DNA of 64,000 nt from Candidatus Enterococcus testudinis (GTDB lineage Bacteria > Bacillota > Bacilli > Lactobacillales > Enterococcaceae), in contig NZ_NGKU01000001.1 of NCBI RefSeq assembly GCF_002140915.1, positions 2,234,380-2,298,379 on the forward strand, read 5' to 3'. Positions 34,278-42,232 of this stretch are shown here, piece after piece. The notes beneath the pieces were generated by a model. That model saw only the letters and a list, made by a program, of their open reading frames with translations. It made no database searches and was not told the origin of the DNA. The translations under genes and the position numbers were made by a program. The first letter of the stretch is position 1. Each line of letters opens with the position of its first letter.

Positions 34278-35153
34278 TCACTCCTTTTTTGTTTTGTTCA
34301 GGTACGCTGCTAGCTTGGCATCTATTTCAGCTTGGCGTTCTGGGGATATTTGAGCTTCTTGTACTTCCCCTTGAGCCCAGTCCGGAAGTTTTTCTTCTCG
34401 TACTATTTTTTTGTTCGCTGGCTGCCTATTCATCTGGGCATTCATTTTGTCAAAGTTTCTTCTCAAGCTTGAAGCTGAAAGAACAACCCCTTTCCAAAAT
34501 TCATCTTGTGTAGCCCATACGATCATGTCTTGAACTTCTTTACCAGCTCTTTTATCCGATTCGATTGTTAAACGAATAGTGTTGGCCCAGTTATCTAAGT
34601 CAGGTTCTTTGATGTTTTGATTTTGAGAAATCTTTCTGAACAATAAGACTGCCAATTTTTTATTTGGGTCGTCGTCTGGATAAATCCGTTTTTTGGATTT
34701 CTTCGACACGATATTATTATTCTTATCATTCTTATCATTCTTATCATTCTTGTTTGTGGACAATTGCTGGACAGGTGCTGGACGACCGCTGGACAACTGC
34801 TGGTCACTCGATTGATATTCATCCCAATTTTTTATTGATATAACACTGTATTTAGGGGTTGAAGTGATGGACAACATTTCCTCGTTCTCGAATTTTTTCA
34901 TCCATCTCCATAACGTACGGCTGACAATGACCTGGTCACTCGGAGCACCTAAGTTGTATTCTTTTCCCAGTGCGTCGCGCCCTGTGACGAATTGACCGCT
35001 GGACAACGACACTTCATGCCCATTGAATAAAAACCTTCTTCCTTCATGACTAGCTTTCATTAAACAAAGCAACCAAAGTTTTAACATGCTAGGGTTAGCC
35101 CATACGAATGAACTAGTCACTTTTCGATAAAGCTTGATATAACCTAGGTTCAT
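34278..35153 (-). CDS. Phage replication initiator, winged-helix/DnaD-like
   Basis: This protein has 291 residues. The opening GYIKLYRKVTSSFVWANPSMLKLWLLCLMKASH is the standard start of phage O-like replication proteins. A wHTH region follows (DQVIVSRTLWRWMKKFENEEMLSI), then an Asn-Asp-Lys repeat linker (~133-145), and a conserved C-terminal domain (ILSASSLRRNFDKMNAQ). No helicase gene follows, so host DnaB-type helicase is probably recruited. The phage origin often lies inside this gene, but no iterons are evident. Confidence 0.85.
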   Translation of the reverse strand: MNLGYIKLYRKVTSSFVWANPSMLKLWLLCLMKASHEGRRFLFNGHEVSLSSGQFVTGRDALGKEYNLGAPSDQVIVSRTLWRWMKKFENEEMLSITSTPKYSVISIKNWDEYQSSDQQLSSGRPAPVQQLSTNKNDKNDKNDKNNNIVSKKSKKRIYPDDDPNKKLAVLLFRKISQNQNIKEPDLDNWANTIRLTIESDKRAGKEVQDMIVWATQDEFWKGVVLSASSLRRNFDKMNAQMNRQPANKKIVREEKLPDWAQGEVQEAQISPERQAEIDAKLAAYLNKTKKE

Positions 35154-35166
35154 TCGTTATCACCAC

Positions 35167-35895
35167 CTAAGCTATATAAACAGGAACGCCAACAAGCATT
35201 TGCGTGTCCTCTTTGAATTTTTGTTCGTGGCTGTTGCTATCAGATAAATGCAGTAACCACACTTCTTGCAGCCGATCACTTTTGTTTGTTTTGATGAAAT
35301 CAAGTGTTCGATCAAAATCGAAATGACTTTCAAGTAGCCGTTCTTTTCGCTTAATATCAAAGCCACGATTCATTTTCTGATCAACGATTTCTTTAGAGTA
35401 ATTGGCTTCGATCATCATATGGGTAACATTAGGAAAGCGATACTTCACGTAATAGGAATCCGTGACAAAAACCAATCTATCTCCAGCTGTGTTATCAATT
35501 AGAAAGCCACACGGTTCAGCAACATCATGCTTCGTCTCAAAAGGTGTTACGTACCATGTACCAATTTTTTGTGTTTCTTTGTATAAAAGTGGGTTAAATC
35601 GATAAGAATCGTATTGTTTTAGCCTAAGTTTTTCATCGGCGAACATTGCTTGCGTTGTTCCCTCCGTGGCAAAGATTGAAACACTGGTCTCATCGATTAA
35701 TTTCTTCACATACTTGCAGTGATCTCGATGCTCGTGTGTGATGAGTGCTCCTACTACTTTTGAAAAATCATGTCCCATTTGTTGTTGAACATTAGTAAAT
35801 GGGACACCGCACTCAATAATTAGTTGGGAATGTCCATCATCAATTAGATAGCCATTCCCTTTACTGCCAGAACCAAACACTTTAATGGAAATCAA
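35167..35895 (-). CDS. Metallo-beta-lactamase-fold nuclease of the phage recombination module
   Basis: It encodes 242 residues from TTG 35895, nine bases after AGAGGA. THEHRDHCKY is the HxHxDH metal motif, GSGSKGNGYLI is the typical N-terminus, and ETKHDVAEPCGFLI and FVTDSYYV supply the further metal ligands. No RecE, YqaJ or lambda Exo gene is present, so this protein probably makes the single strand for the adjacent RecT-like protein, whose gene it overlaps by four bases. Confidence 0.85.
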   Translation of the reverse strand: MISIKVFGSGSKGNGYLIDDGHSQLIIECGVPFTNVQQQMGHDFSKVVGALITHEHRDHCKYVKKLIDETSVSIFATEGTTQAMFADEKLRLKQYDSYRFNPLLYKETQKIGTWYVTPFETKHDVAEPCGFLIDNTAGDRLVFVTDSYYVKYRFPNVTHMMIEANYSKEIVDQKMNRGFDIKRKERLLESHFDFDRTLDFIKTNKSDRLQEVWLLHLSDSNSHEQKFKEDTQMLVGVPVYIA

Positions 35896-36953
35896 TACGG
35901 GTCATCCTCTCCGAGATCAAAAGTTTCTTGATCTACTTCTGTAAATACCCCTTCTTGAATCTCACCATCTTCAGTCACGTTTTGTGGACGTTTTTCAGGC
36001 TCGATTGGCTTAGGATCAAAAACTTCTGAATTTGCATTCTTATCGATTTCATCGACTATTTCAGCTTCCTTACGGTTCATTTGCCGCGTTTGGTAATCAT
36101 CTTCAGCAGATTCAATAATCGACTCGATATAAGCATTAGAAAAATCCTTAGGTATTTTCTTAACAATTCTGTTTCTCATTTTTCGTACGATCATTGATTC
36201 TCTACTTTGAGGTTCTTTCCATGCTGGGCTTATTTTGCCTATCTCTTGCATCTCGCTATTATCAAGAATTTCATCAAGAGTATGCACCTCGGAAAATTCT
36301 TTGATTTTTTCTTTCTTTTCAGTTTTTTTGTTGTCCCACATTAAGTTGTTATACATATGAGCCAATAAATTTGCTTTAACATCCTCACGCTCTGCTATAA
36401 AAAACTCTACTTGGCCATCGATATACTCGATTGGATAAACAACGCGGATTACCTTACCTTTTCCTTTTGGCGTCCAACTCGGAGGCGTCACTGCCAAGCC
36501 AGCATATCCTGGATAAGTGAATTCATCATGTTCTCGTACTTCCCAATGACGATGGACAGTTTTTACATTCCTACCAAAGCGAGAAAGTATAGCATCATTT
36601 CCATCACCCTCAATGCCCATTTCGATGATTTGAATTTCCGTTCCATTTTTATTTTTTTGTTTTCTTTTGATGAAATACACTTCACGCGGAGTAGCAGTTG
36701 CATTCAACTGTAAAGCCGCCACGTGCATTAATGTCTGTGTCAAATTACTTTGATCAACATCTCCGACACTGATGCCTTCTTTGACAAGCATTTCGTTGAT
36801 TGATGAAATCGAATTGATTACACAAGTGCGTTGATATTCAGTCATGTGAATACCATTGCCATGTAACTGGCTTTCGATTTGCGGCATATACGTGTCATTT
36901 ATTTTTGCTAACTGTGATTTATACACCTTTGATGGTAAGTTTTGATTTGTCAT
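35892..36953 (-). CDS. RecT-family single-strand annealing protein
   Basis: This protein has 353 residues. QTLMHVAALQLNATATPREVYFIKR and EIQIIEMGIEGDGNDAILSRFGRNV match the conserved core of RecT/Bet proteins, though distant from E. coli RecT. The C-terminal ~80 residues are acidic and disordered, finishing GEDDPY like the protein at 33005-33790. It anneals single strands in phage recombination. It lies between the Rad50-like ATPase and the MBL nuclease. Confidence 0.78.
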   Translation of the reverse strand: MTNQNLPSKVYKSQLAKINDTYMPQIESQLHGNGIHMTEYQRTCVINSISSINEMLVKEGISVGDVDQSNLTQTLMHVAALQLNATATPREVYFIKRKQKNKNGTEIQIIEMGIEGDGNDAILSRFGRNVKTVHRHWEVREHDEFTYPGYAGLAVTPPSWTPKGKGKVIRVVYPIEYIDGQVEFFIAEREDVKANLLAHMYNNLMWDNKKTEKKEKIKEFSEVHTLDEILDNSEMQEIGKISPAWKEPQSRESMIVRKMRNRIVKKIPKDFSNAYIESIIESAEDDYQTRQMNRKEAEIVDEIDKNANSEVFDPKPIEPEKRPQNVTEDGEIQEGVFTEVDQETFDLGEDDPY

Positions 36954-36956
36954 TTT

Positions 36957-37187
36957 TTATTCTCCTATCTGGCTTTCATTTTTTTGCATATTTTTTTCGC
37001 CCCAAATCATGCGATAATCATCAAAACTTGTACGAACATAGATATAGTATCTTCGTTCCATCATGTAAGATAGATTTAAAGAATCGAGTCTTGCTTCGAC
37101 TTCATCATAAATATTCTCTGTGGATTCAAAAGTACCAATCAGCGCTTTTTCATTGTTTACCTTTGCGTATACAATAACTTCGTTCAT
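36957..37187 (-). CDS. Small hypothetical phage protein
   Basis: It has 76 residues, including EVIVYAKVNNEKALIGTFE at the start and MMERRYYIYVRTSFDDYRMIWG. It is translated in a 4-base overlap with the ATPase gene, so it is likely a member of the recombination operon. No family is recognised. Confidence 0.68.
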   Translation of the reverse strand: MNEVIVYAKVNNEKALIGTFESTENIYDEVEARLDSLNLSYMMERRYYIYVRTSFDDYRMIWGEKNMQKNESQIGE

Positions 37188-39133
37188 TCCGATACCTCGA
37201 CTTTCAGATTTTTATTTTTCGTTACACGCAACTCAATCATTTGCGAATTGATTGGATGTAGATCATTTACTGATTCGGTATTATCCACGAACACTGGAAC
37301 GCTCAACCCGAATTCTTTGCTCAAAGTATTGATGATATCCAAATCGCAATTGATTCTGGCACCAGTGTTAAGACTTGTTCCGTATTCAATACCGTTATAG
37401 GTAGCCTCACAGACTTCTTCAAGACCGCCGTTTTTCAAAATGTTGAACAGTTTGAATTTGACCAATTCGAATTTGCTGTTGATTGACTCCTCAAGGCATT
37501 TCACTTTATTGCGCGTGAAATCATCCAACAAGAACAAATATCGTTCCACATCTTGATTCTGTGCCTTCAGCTTACTGTCTTCTTGCTTGAGTTCATCTAT
37601 ACGATCTTCGTAATCTGACAAGCTAGCCAGTCGTTGGAATTTTGCTTGTGCTTCGGCAATCAACACCCTTTTTTGACGAATCTGTTCTTTTAGTTCTTGT
37701 TCTTCTGCTGCAGTATCAGAAGTCGCATTCAGTATTTTTTGTTGAGTGATATTAATTTCATCTTGAATCTTTTTAAACTGAGCAGTATCTTCGAATTTCT
37801 TTGTAGAACCTTCGATGAAAATTAACTCAGCATTGATTTTGTTTAGTGTGTCTTCTGCTGCAGATAAGCTTTTTTCTAAACGAACACTTTCTTTTTCGTG
37901 ATCAGCAATTGTGGCTTTGAAAGAAAGTAATTTTTCTTTCGCAGCTTTTCCTTCAGCGATATTATTTTCCATGTCAGTTGCTTTTTGCTGGTTAAATCTG
38001 GAAATCATTTCCTCGATTTGATCGGCAGGTAGTTCTTGAGAACATGTAGGGCATACCTTTTGATGCTCATCAAAAGCAGTTTCTTTTAAAGTGCGGTACT
38101 TATTTCGATGCTCAGTTAGAAAGTTTTCTAATTCATAAAACTGCTTGATCACCTTGTCTTTTTTGTTTTCTTCTTCGTCCCTTAGCGATCGAATCTCGTT
38201 TACGATTCGCTGTTGCTTGTTTAGGTCGTCTTGCAGCGATCTTGTCTCCATGTTTGTGCTAGATAGATAAGCGGATTGGGCTTCAGCTAACTTCACTTTA
38301 AGACTTGACAATTCTTGTTGAAAATCGAGTGATGCGCTGCCTGCTGCAAAGCTATTTAATTTATTCTGTAGATTAGATACATCTGCTTCATATTCAAAAA
38401 CTTGTTCCTGGATCTCTTCCGGTGATAGATCGCCAATATCAGATTTAGCTTTCGCAAACATATCAGTGACTTCTTGAATTCGTGCTGGCAGTCCATCAAT
38501 TTGCCGCTTCAATTCTTTTTTCTGAGAGGCAAGGATCTTGCGGTAGTCATCAATTGAATGGTCCTTTATGATCTTTTCAATTCCTTTCAACCCTGGATCC
38601 TTAGCAATGATTTCTTCATCAGTCAAACCTGTCATGTTAACAAGAATCTCACGGCGATCTTTCCAGTTCATCTTCATGAAGAAAGTAGAATCGAAAAGCA
38701 TCTGAAGAATATTTTCAGCACTAATTTTTTCAAAATATGCTTTCCATTCTTTTTCCATGGTCGGAACACCGTCAATCATGTATTTAGTTGTGTCGCTACC
38801 TCGCACCTTTTCAAGTTGTCCCCGCGGTGTGTTCCATTTTTCTTCTTGGACCCGTTTTAAAATGGCCGTAGTTCCATCGATGACAATTTCTGCTTCAACA
38901 GTCGGTTCTAACCCTAGTTTTTCCTTATTGTTTCCGTCCAAAGGTTTAGGATTTAATTTTGCTCCTCGAGTATCTTTACCGAAAAGCAGCCAAAGTAAGG
39001 CATCGGCCAATGTTGTTTTTCCTGATCCATTCTGACCACTTACCATGGCATTTTTGCCTAACGGTTCAAACTCAAAAGAATCTAAGCCTTTGAAGTGTTT
39101 AAGTGATAAACTATTTAATGTGATTTTTTTCAT
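37184..39133 (-). CDS. Rad50/SbcC-like ATPase with CxxC zinc hook
   Basis: This protein has 649 residues. Walker A is GQNGSGKTTLADALLWLLFGK (~33-50). Two long coiled coils (~195-340 and ~375-510) flank HQKVCPTCSQELPAD (~355-370), a CxxC hook that dimerises Rad50-type arms through zinc. The C-terminal third lacks a strong canonical signature but has the ATPase tail (VPVFVDNTESVN with the D-loop-like FVDN). It overlaps the next gene by four bases. With RecT and an MBL nuclease it should process DNA ends. Confidence 0.85.
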   Translation of the reverse strand: MKKITLNSLSLKHFKGLDSFEFEPLGKNAMVSGQNGSGKTTLADALLWLLFGKDTRGAKLNPKPLDGNNKEKLGLEPTVEAEIVIDGTTAILKRVQEEKWNTPRGQLEKVRGSDTTKYMIDGVPTMEKEWKAYFEKISAENILQMLFDSTFFMKMNWKDRREILVNMTGLTDEEIIAKDPGLKGIEKIIKDHSIDDYRKILASQKKELKRQIDGLPARIQEVTDMFAKAKSDIGDLSPEEIQEQVFEYEADVSNLQNKLNSFAAGSASLDFQQELSSLKVKLAEAQSAYLSSTNMETRSLQDDLNKQQRIVNEIRSLRDEEENKKDKVIKQFYELENFLTEHRNKYRTLKETAFDEHQKVCPTCSQELPADQIEEMISRFNQQKATDMENNIAEGKAAKEKLLSFKATIADHEKESVRLEKSLSAAEDTLNKINAELIFIEGSTKKFEDTAQFKKIQDEINITQQKILNATSDTAAEEQELKEQIRQKRVLIAEAQAKFQRLASLSDYEDRIDELKQEDSKLKAQNQDVERYLFLLDDFTRNKVKCLEESINSKFELVKFKLFNILKNGGLEEVCEATYNGIEYGTSLNTGARINCDLDIINTLSKEFGLSVPVFVDNTESVNDLHPINSQMIELRVTKNKNLKVEVSE

Positions 39134-39453
39134 ACAAGATCACCTCGGAAGAATGCTGCGAGTTTTTCGGAGATATCATTAGAATCTATCTGTTTATCTT
39201 CTTCTGCAATTTTTAGTTCATCTTCCTGTAATTGGGATAACTTAGATTTACATTCTCGGCAGTCGCAAAGTTTCAAATTTTCTTCCCATTGGGCAAGCTG
39301 ATTAAAGATAGACATTTCAATCTGAGTATTCGATCCTACTTGAGATAATGATGCTAGCCCTTTATCGTTAAATGCACATAGTGATAAAGTGACGTTATTC
39401 GCGCGGCATTCCAGTGCTAATGCAGTGATTAAGTTTGTAATTTTTTCATTCAT
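39130..39453 (-). CDS. Hypothetical phage protein
   Basis: This protein has 107 residues with three cysteines clustered in LKLCDCRECKSKL, possibly metal binding. It overlaps the ATPase start, with SD AAGGAG upstream. Unknown. Confidence 0.65.
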   Translation of the reverse strand: MNEKITNLITALALECRANNVTLSLCAFNDKGLASLSQVGSNTQIEMSIFNQLAQWEENLKLCDCRECKSKLSQLQEDELKIAEEDKQIDSNDISEKLAAFFRGDLV

Positions 39454-39487
39454 GGTGTTATAATCTCCTTGACATTCATATTTTTGC

Positions 39488-40222
39488 TTACATCAGTTGC
39501 AGCTGTTGTAAGCATTTTTTTATATTCATTTTCAGTTCTGCAGATGGCGACCAACTCTCAGCTAATTCAACAGCTTCTTCAAACCGCAATCGAGGTATTT
39601 CTTCATAACTTGCCACATCAAAGTAATTCTTTATTGATCTCCAGTTCTCAGCAATCGCAACTTTGTAAAAAGGTTTATATGCCTCTGATTTTTTTCCTCC
39701 TACTGCTTTCATAGCATTTCTTTTCACTACATCTGACAATTGTTTCTTTTGTATTCTGGTCAAATCAATTTCTTTCTTTAGATCTGTAACATCTTCTTCA
39801 AGGCGTTCTAATTTTTCTTCGTGTTCTAGCAAAGCTTTTAATTGAACTTTTGTACTTGACAGATGAGTCACTTCTTTTTGAATATGCTTTTCCATTTGAT
39901 TGAATCGATCAATGTATGCTATTGCGAAATGTATACCTTTCTGGCCTGTCATCCTGGTGCCGTATAACTCGCAACCTATTTTTGTTATCAGGTAACAAGG
40001 ACGATATTCTTTTTTTGCATCCAGATATTCGCTGTGAATGAAATAATCCGCTACATTAATCACATCCTTTGAGGTCGGTAATGTTTTAAGTAATTCAACG
40101 GGTTGTAATTTTGCGCTTGTTAGATAACTAATTAAATTTCTGATATCCCTCAAAACTTCTTTGTGATTTCTTCCAACCATTTTGGCAACTTCTCGGCTAT
40201 CAATAGCGTTCTCTAATTCCAT
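39488..40222 (-). CDS. Rha-family phage regulator with ORF6C domain
   Basis: This protein has 244 residues. The N-terminal Rha domain (SREVAKMVGRNHKEVLRDIR, VADYFIHSEYLDAKKEYRPCYLITKIGCELYGTRMTG) is followed by a coiled coil and the ORF6C domain (SDVVKRNAMKAVGGKKSEAY onwards). Proteins of this kind act as antirepressors or early regulators in temperate phages. It lies in the early leftward operon. Confidence 0.88.
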   Translation of the reverse strand: MELENAIDSREVAKMVGRNHKEVLRDIRNLISYLTSAKLQPVELLKTLPTSKDVINVADYFIHSEYLDAKKEYRPCYLITKIGCELYGTRMTGQKGIHFAIAYIDRFNQMEKHIQKEVTHLSSTKVQLKALLEHEEKLERLEEDVTDLKKEIDLTRIQKKQLSDVVKRNAMKAVGGKKSEAYKPFYKVAIAENWRSIKNYFDVASYEEIPRLRFEEAVELAESWSPSAELKMNIKKCLQQLQLM

Positions 40223-40225
40223 TTC

Positions 40226-40402
40226 TTATACCCCTTTCCTCAACCGCCTTTTATAAGCTATCTCGTCATACTTGATTAACCACCACATAACCGATACAGG
40301 TAAAATAAATACTGCCCAATCAGGTAACTGACGATTGTTACCAACCCAAACACCGAAGAAAAATATGGTGATCAAGAATGCTGATCGTCTTAATCCTTTC
40401 AT
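40226..40402 (-). CDS. Small two-helix membrane protein
   Basis: A 58-codon frame: basic start (MKGLRRSA), hydrophobic FLITIFFFGVWVG, then WAVFILPVSVMWWLI and a basic end (YKRRLRKGV). Start overlaps the preceding stop, and the Rha start lies four bases after its stop. Positive charges at both ends suggest both termini in the cytoplasm. Confidence 0.62.
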   Translation of the reverse strand: MKGLRRSAFLITIFFFGVWVGNNRQLPDWAVFILPVSVMWWLIKYDEIAYKRRLRKGV

Positions 40403-40602
40403 TTGCTCAACCCCATTTCTTTCACTCGTATAATTCGGTTGGCATACAGTAGTTCCTGGTACCTTTGCAGTTCACGCAGCAATTGATCTCGTTGGTGATC
40501 GGTTAGGCAGACTTTCTTGTCGTTTAGTTCGTCATGTAGTGATCTGATTTTATCTTTTGCTAGGTCGTGGATGGTCAATTCTTGTTGTATGGTGTATGTC
40601 AT
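40399..40602 (-). CDS. Small coiled-coil early phage protein
   Basis: This 67-residue, all-helical protein (HDLAKDKIRSLHDELNDKK, LLRELQRYQELLYANR) has a GGCGGTG site before the ATG. It overlaps both neighbours. Unknown. Confidence 0.65.
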   Translation of the reverse strand: MTYTIQQELTIHDLAKDKIRSLHDELNDKKVCLTDHQRDQLLRELQRYQELLYANRIIRVKEMGLSK

Positions 40603-40901
40603 GCTGTAACACCGCCTAGCACCTCGTGAGGCGATAATTTATTGATTAGATACTTGTTAGTATCTTTCCACTTTAAGAACCATAAGAATGTTTGGTAATG
40701 AACGAACGTGGTTGAAGGCCCCGGGCGAAGCAAGCCTTCTGCGAATTCAGGAATTTCGTCCATCTCCTTGCAGTATTGCAACAAAGTCGATTTTGACATT
40801 CCATGAAATCTCTCTAGGATAAGTCCTTGCCGATACCAATCGTCTGGATTTGTTTCTTTTTCAGCAGATATGATCAATTCTTTTAAAGTCGGCTTTTTCA
40901 A
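40599..40901 (-). CDS. Putative excisionase-like or HTH early protein
   Basis: It encodes 100 residues from TTG 40901 with AAAGGGGGAA before it. The region WYRQGLILERFHGMSKSTLLQYCKEM resembles a winged helix and TFVHYQTFLWFLKWKD is conserved in small Cro-adjacent phage proteins. Excisionase is possible because no other Xis candidate is visible. Evidence is weak. Confidence 0.5.
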   Translation of the reverse strand: MKKPTLKELIISAEKETNPDDWYRQGLILERFHGMSKSTLLQYCKEMDEIPEFAEGLLRPGPSTTFVHYQTFLWFLKWKDTNKYLINKLSPHEVLGGVTA

Positions 40902-40914
40902 TTTGATTCCCCCT

Positions 40915-41118
40915 TTACAATTCATACATTGCGATGATCGAATCAATAATTTTGTTTGCTTCCGCAGAAGTCCGTTTGCCGCTTAGAATCAAAGACAAGT
41001 AACTTTTATCGATATTGAATCTGTTCGCAAGCATTGTGTAAGTTAAAAAATTAGAACTCTCAACATATCGTTTGATTTTTTCCCTGTCTTTTTGTGTAAT
41101 TTCTGCAATGTCTGCCAT
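40915..41118 (-). CDS. Cro-like repressor
   Basis: It encodes 67 residues from ATG 41118 behind AAGGAG; the frame extends further upstream but without a start site. FLTYTMLANRFNIDKSYLSLILSGKRTSAEA is a helix-turn-helix. It is the first gene of the leftward early operon and diverges from the cI-like gene, so it should be the lytic half of the switch. Confidence 0.78.
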   Translation of the reverse strand: MADIAEITQKDREKIKRYVESSNFLTYTMLANRFNIDKSYLSLILSGKRTSAEANKIIDSIIAMYEL

Positions 41119-41183
41119 ATCTAAATCTCCTTTCACATATTTCGTAAACAAATTTAACAACTTATATATAAACTTGTTGACTG

Positions 41184-41204
41184 TTTTAACACCTAATGTT
41201 AAAA
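41184..41204. promoter_or_regulatory. Switch operator O1
   Basis: TTTTAACA-CCTAA-TGTTAAAA is a perfect palindrome with a 5-base centre, 66 bases upstream of cro. It shares the core TTAACA-N5-TGTTAA with two sites near the repressor. Confidence 0.78.
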
Positions 41205-41328
41205 TTAGTCCATAGTTAAATAAGACATAAAACAATTGATTTTAAAGCTTTCTTGGCGGTTGGCGTTTAATCATCAATGGTGTTTTTTGTTGTCCGTGTA
41301 GTCGTTAAACTTGTTTACAAGAATTATA

Positions 41329-41345
41329 TTAACACCTTATGTTAA
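41329..41345. promoter_or_regulatory. Switch operator O2
   Basis: TTAACA-CCTTA-TGTTAA is a perfect 17-base palindrome upstream of the cI-like gene, differing from O1 by one centre base in the 17-base core. Confidence 0.78.
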
Positions 41346-41359
41346 AATTAGCAACTGTT

Positions 41360-41376
41360 TTAACATTTTTTGTTAA
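41360..41376. promoter_or_regulatory. Switch operator O3
   Basis: TTAACA-TTTTT-TGTTAA, 31 bases (three helix turns) from O2. It lies just before the repressor's ribosome site, fitting autorepression. Confidence 0.75.
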
Positions 41377-41407
41377 ATATTTTTTCTTGAATGAAAGGAA
41401 TATTGAT

Positions 41408-41719
41408 ATGACAACGTTTGAGAGAATAAAAAATTTAGCAAAGAACCAAGGAAAATCATTAAATACCGTGGAAGAAGAATTGGGGTACGGAAAAAACGTT
41501 CTTTATAGATTAAAGACAACTAACCCCTCGGCCGAAAGGTTACAAGAAATTGCTGATTACTTTGGTGTCTCTGTTGATTATTTGTTAGGCAGAGAAGATA
41601 GAGACTCTTTAGCAGAAAAACACGGCATCTTCGCTTTTGACGGTGAGCCCGTAACCGATGAAGAAGTAGAATTTTTGAAATCAGTTCTTGCTGCTAAGCG
41701 TGCTGCTGAAAAAAAGTAA
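41408..41719 (+). CDS. cI-like repressor, XRE family
   Basis: It encodes 103 residues from ATG 41408 behind GAAAGGAA; a longer frame upstream runs through the operators. The HTH is KSLNTVEEELGYGKNVLYRLKTTNPSAERLQEIADYFGVSVDYLLGRED, typical of XRE repressors. It lacks a peptidase domain, so induction probably relies on the neighbouring metalloprotease, as in ImmR/ImmA systems. Confidence 0.88.
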   Translation: MTTFERIKNLAKNQGKSLNTVEEELGYGKNVLYRLKTTNPSAERLQEIADYFGVSVDYLLGREDRDSLAEKHGIFAFDGEPVTDEEVEFLKSVLAAKRAAEKK

Positions 41720-41736
41720 AGTGATGTGATGTGTAT

Positions 41737-42141
41737 ATGAGTGAGGTTAATCATCATTTATTAAAAATAGTAAATGATATGGATTTGGATTTGATCTTTG
41801 TCAATATGGATCGAAGCGGTATATATTATGCTAGTGAAAAAACAATTTTTTTAAGCAATAGATTACTCGAAAAGAATTCTGACTTTGAAATTTCACACGA
41901 GTTGGGTCATTGTATTAAGAAGCATGAAGAATTATCCGATTACTACAACGCTACTGACTATGGAAGACAGAAGCTAGAATTCGAAGCCAATAGAATCGCG
42001 ATTGAAATTCTACTATATATTTGGTCAAACGAATATGATTTTGAGAAAGAGCAATTGAATGCGGTTAAATTTATGGAGTATTACAATATTCCGTGGACTT
42101 TAGAAGGATATGTTCGAGAGAGCATGAGCAATTACGCATAA
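41737..42141 (+). CDS. ImmA/IrrE-family metallo-endopeptidase
   Basis: It encodes 134 residues from ATG 41737 (GTG 41731 is in frame). FEISHELGHCIKKHEE carries the HExxH zinc motif, and LEFEANRIAIEIL the third ligand region. In ICEBs1 and several phages the partner ImmA protease cleaves the adjacent repressor to induce the element. Same operon as the repressor. Confidence 0.87.
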   Translation: MSEVNHHLLKIVNDMDLDLIFVNMDRSGIYYASEKTIFLSNRLLEKNSDFEISHELGHCIKKHEELSDYYNATDYGRQKLEFEANRIAIEILLYIWSNEYDFEKEQLNAVKFMEYYNIPWTLEGYVRESMSNYA

Positions 42142-42232
42142 AAAATACCCCTACCGAAGTTACCGCTCCGATAAGGGCTACTCATTTCTGAGATTGTACA
42201 AATATATTATATCAAAGAAATGAGGAAAAATA

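Noticed and set aside
34715-34755. Short tandem TCTTATCAT-type repeats as origin iterons or a CRISPR
   Set aside because: They are in-frame codons for an Asn-Asp-Lys linker in the replication initiator; repeat units are too short and spacer-free for CRISPR.
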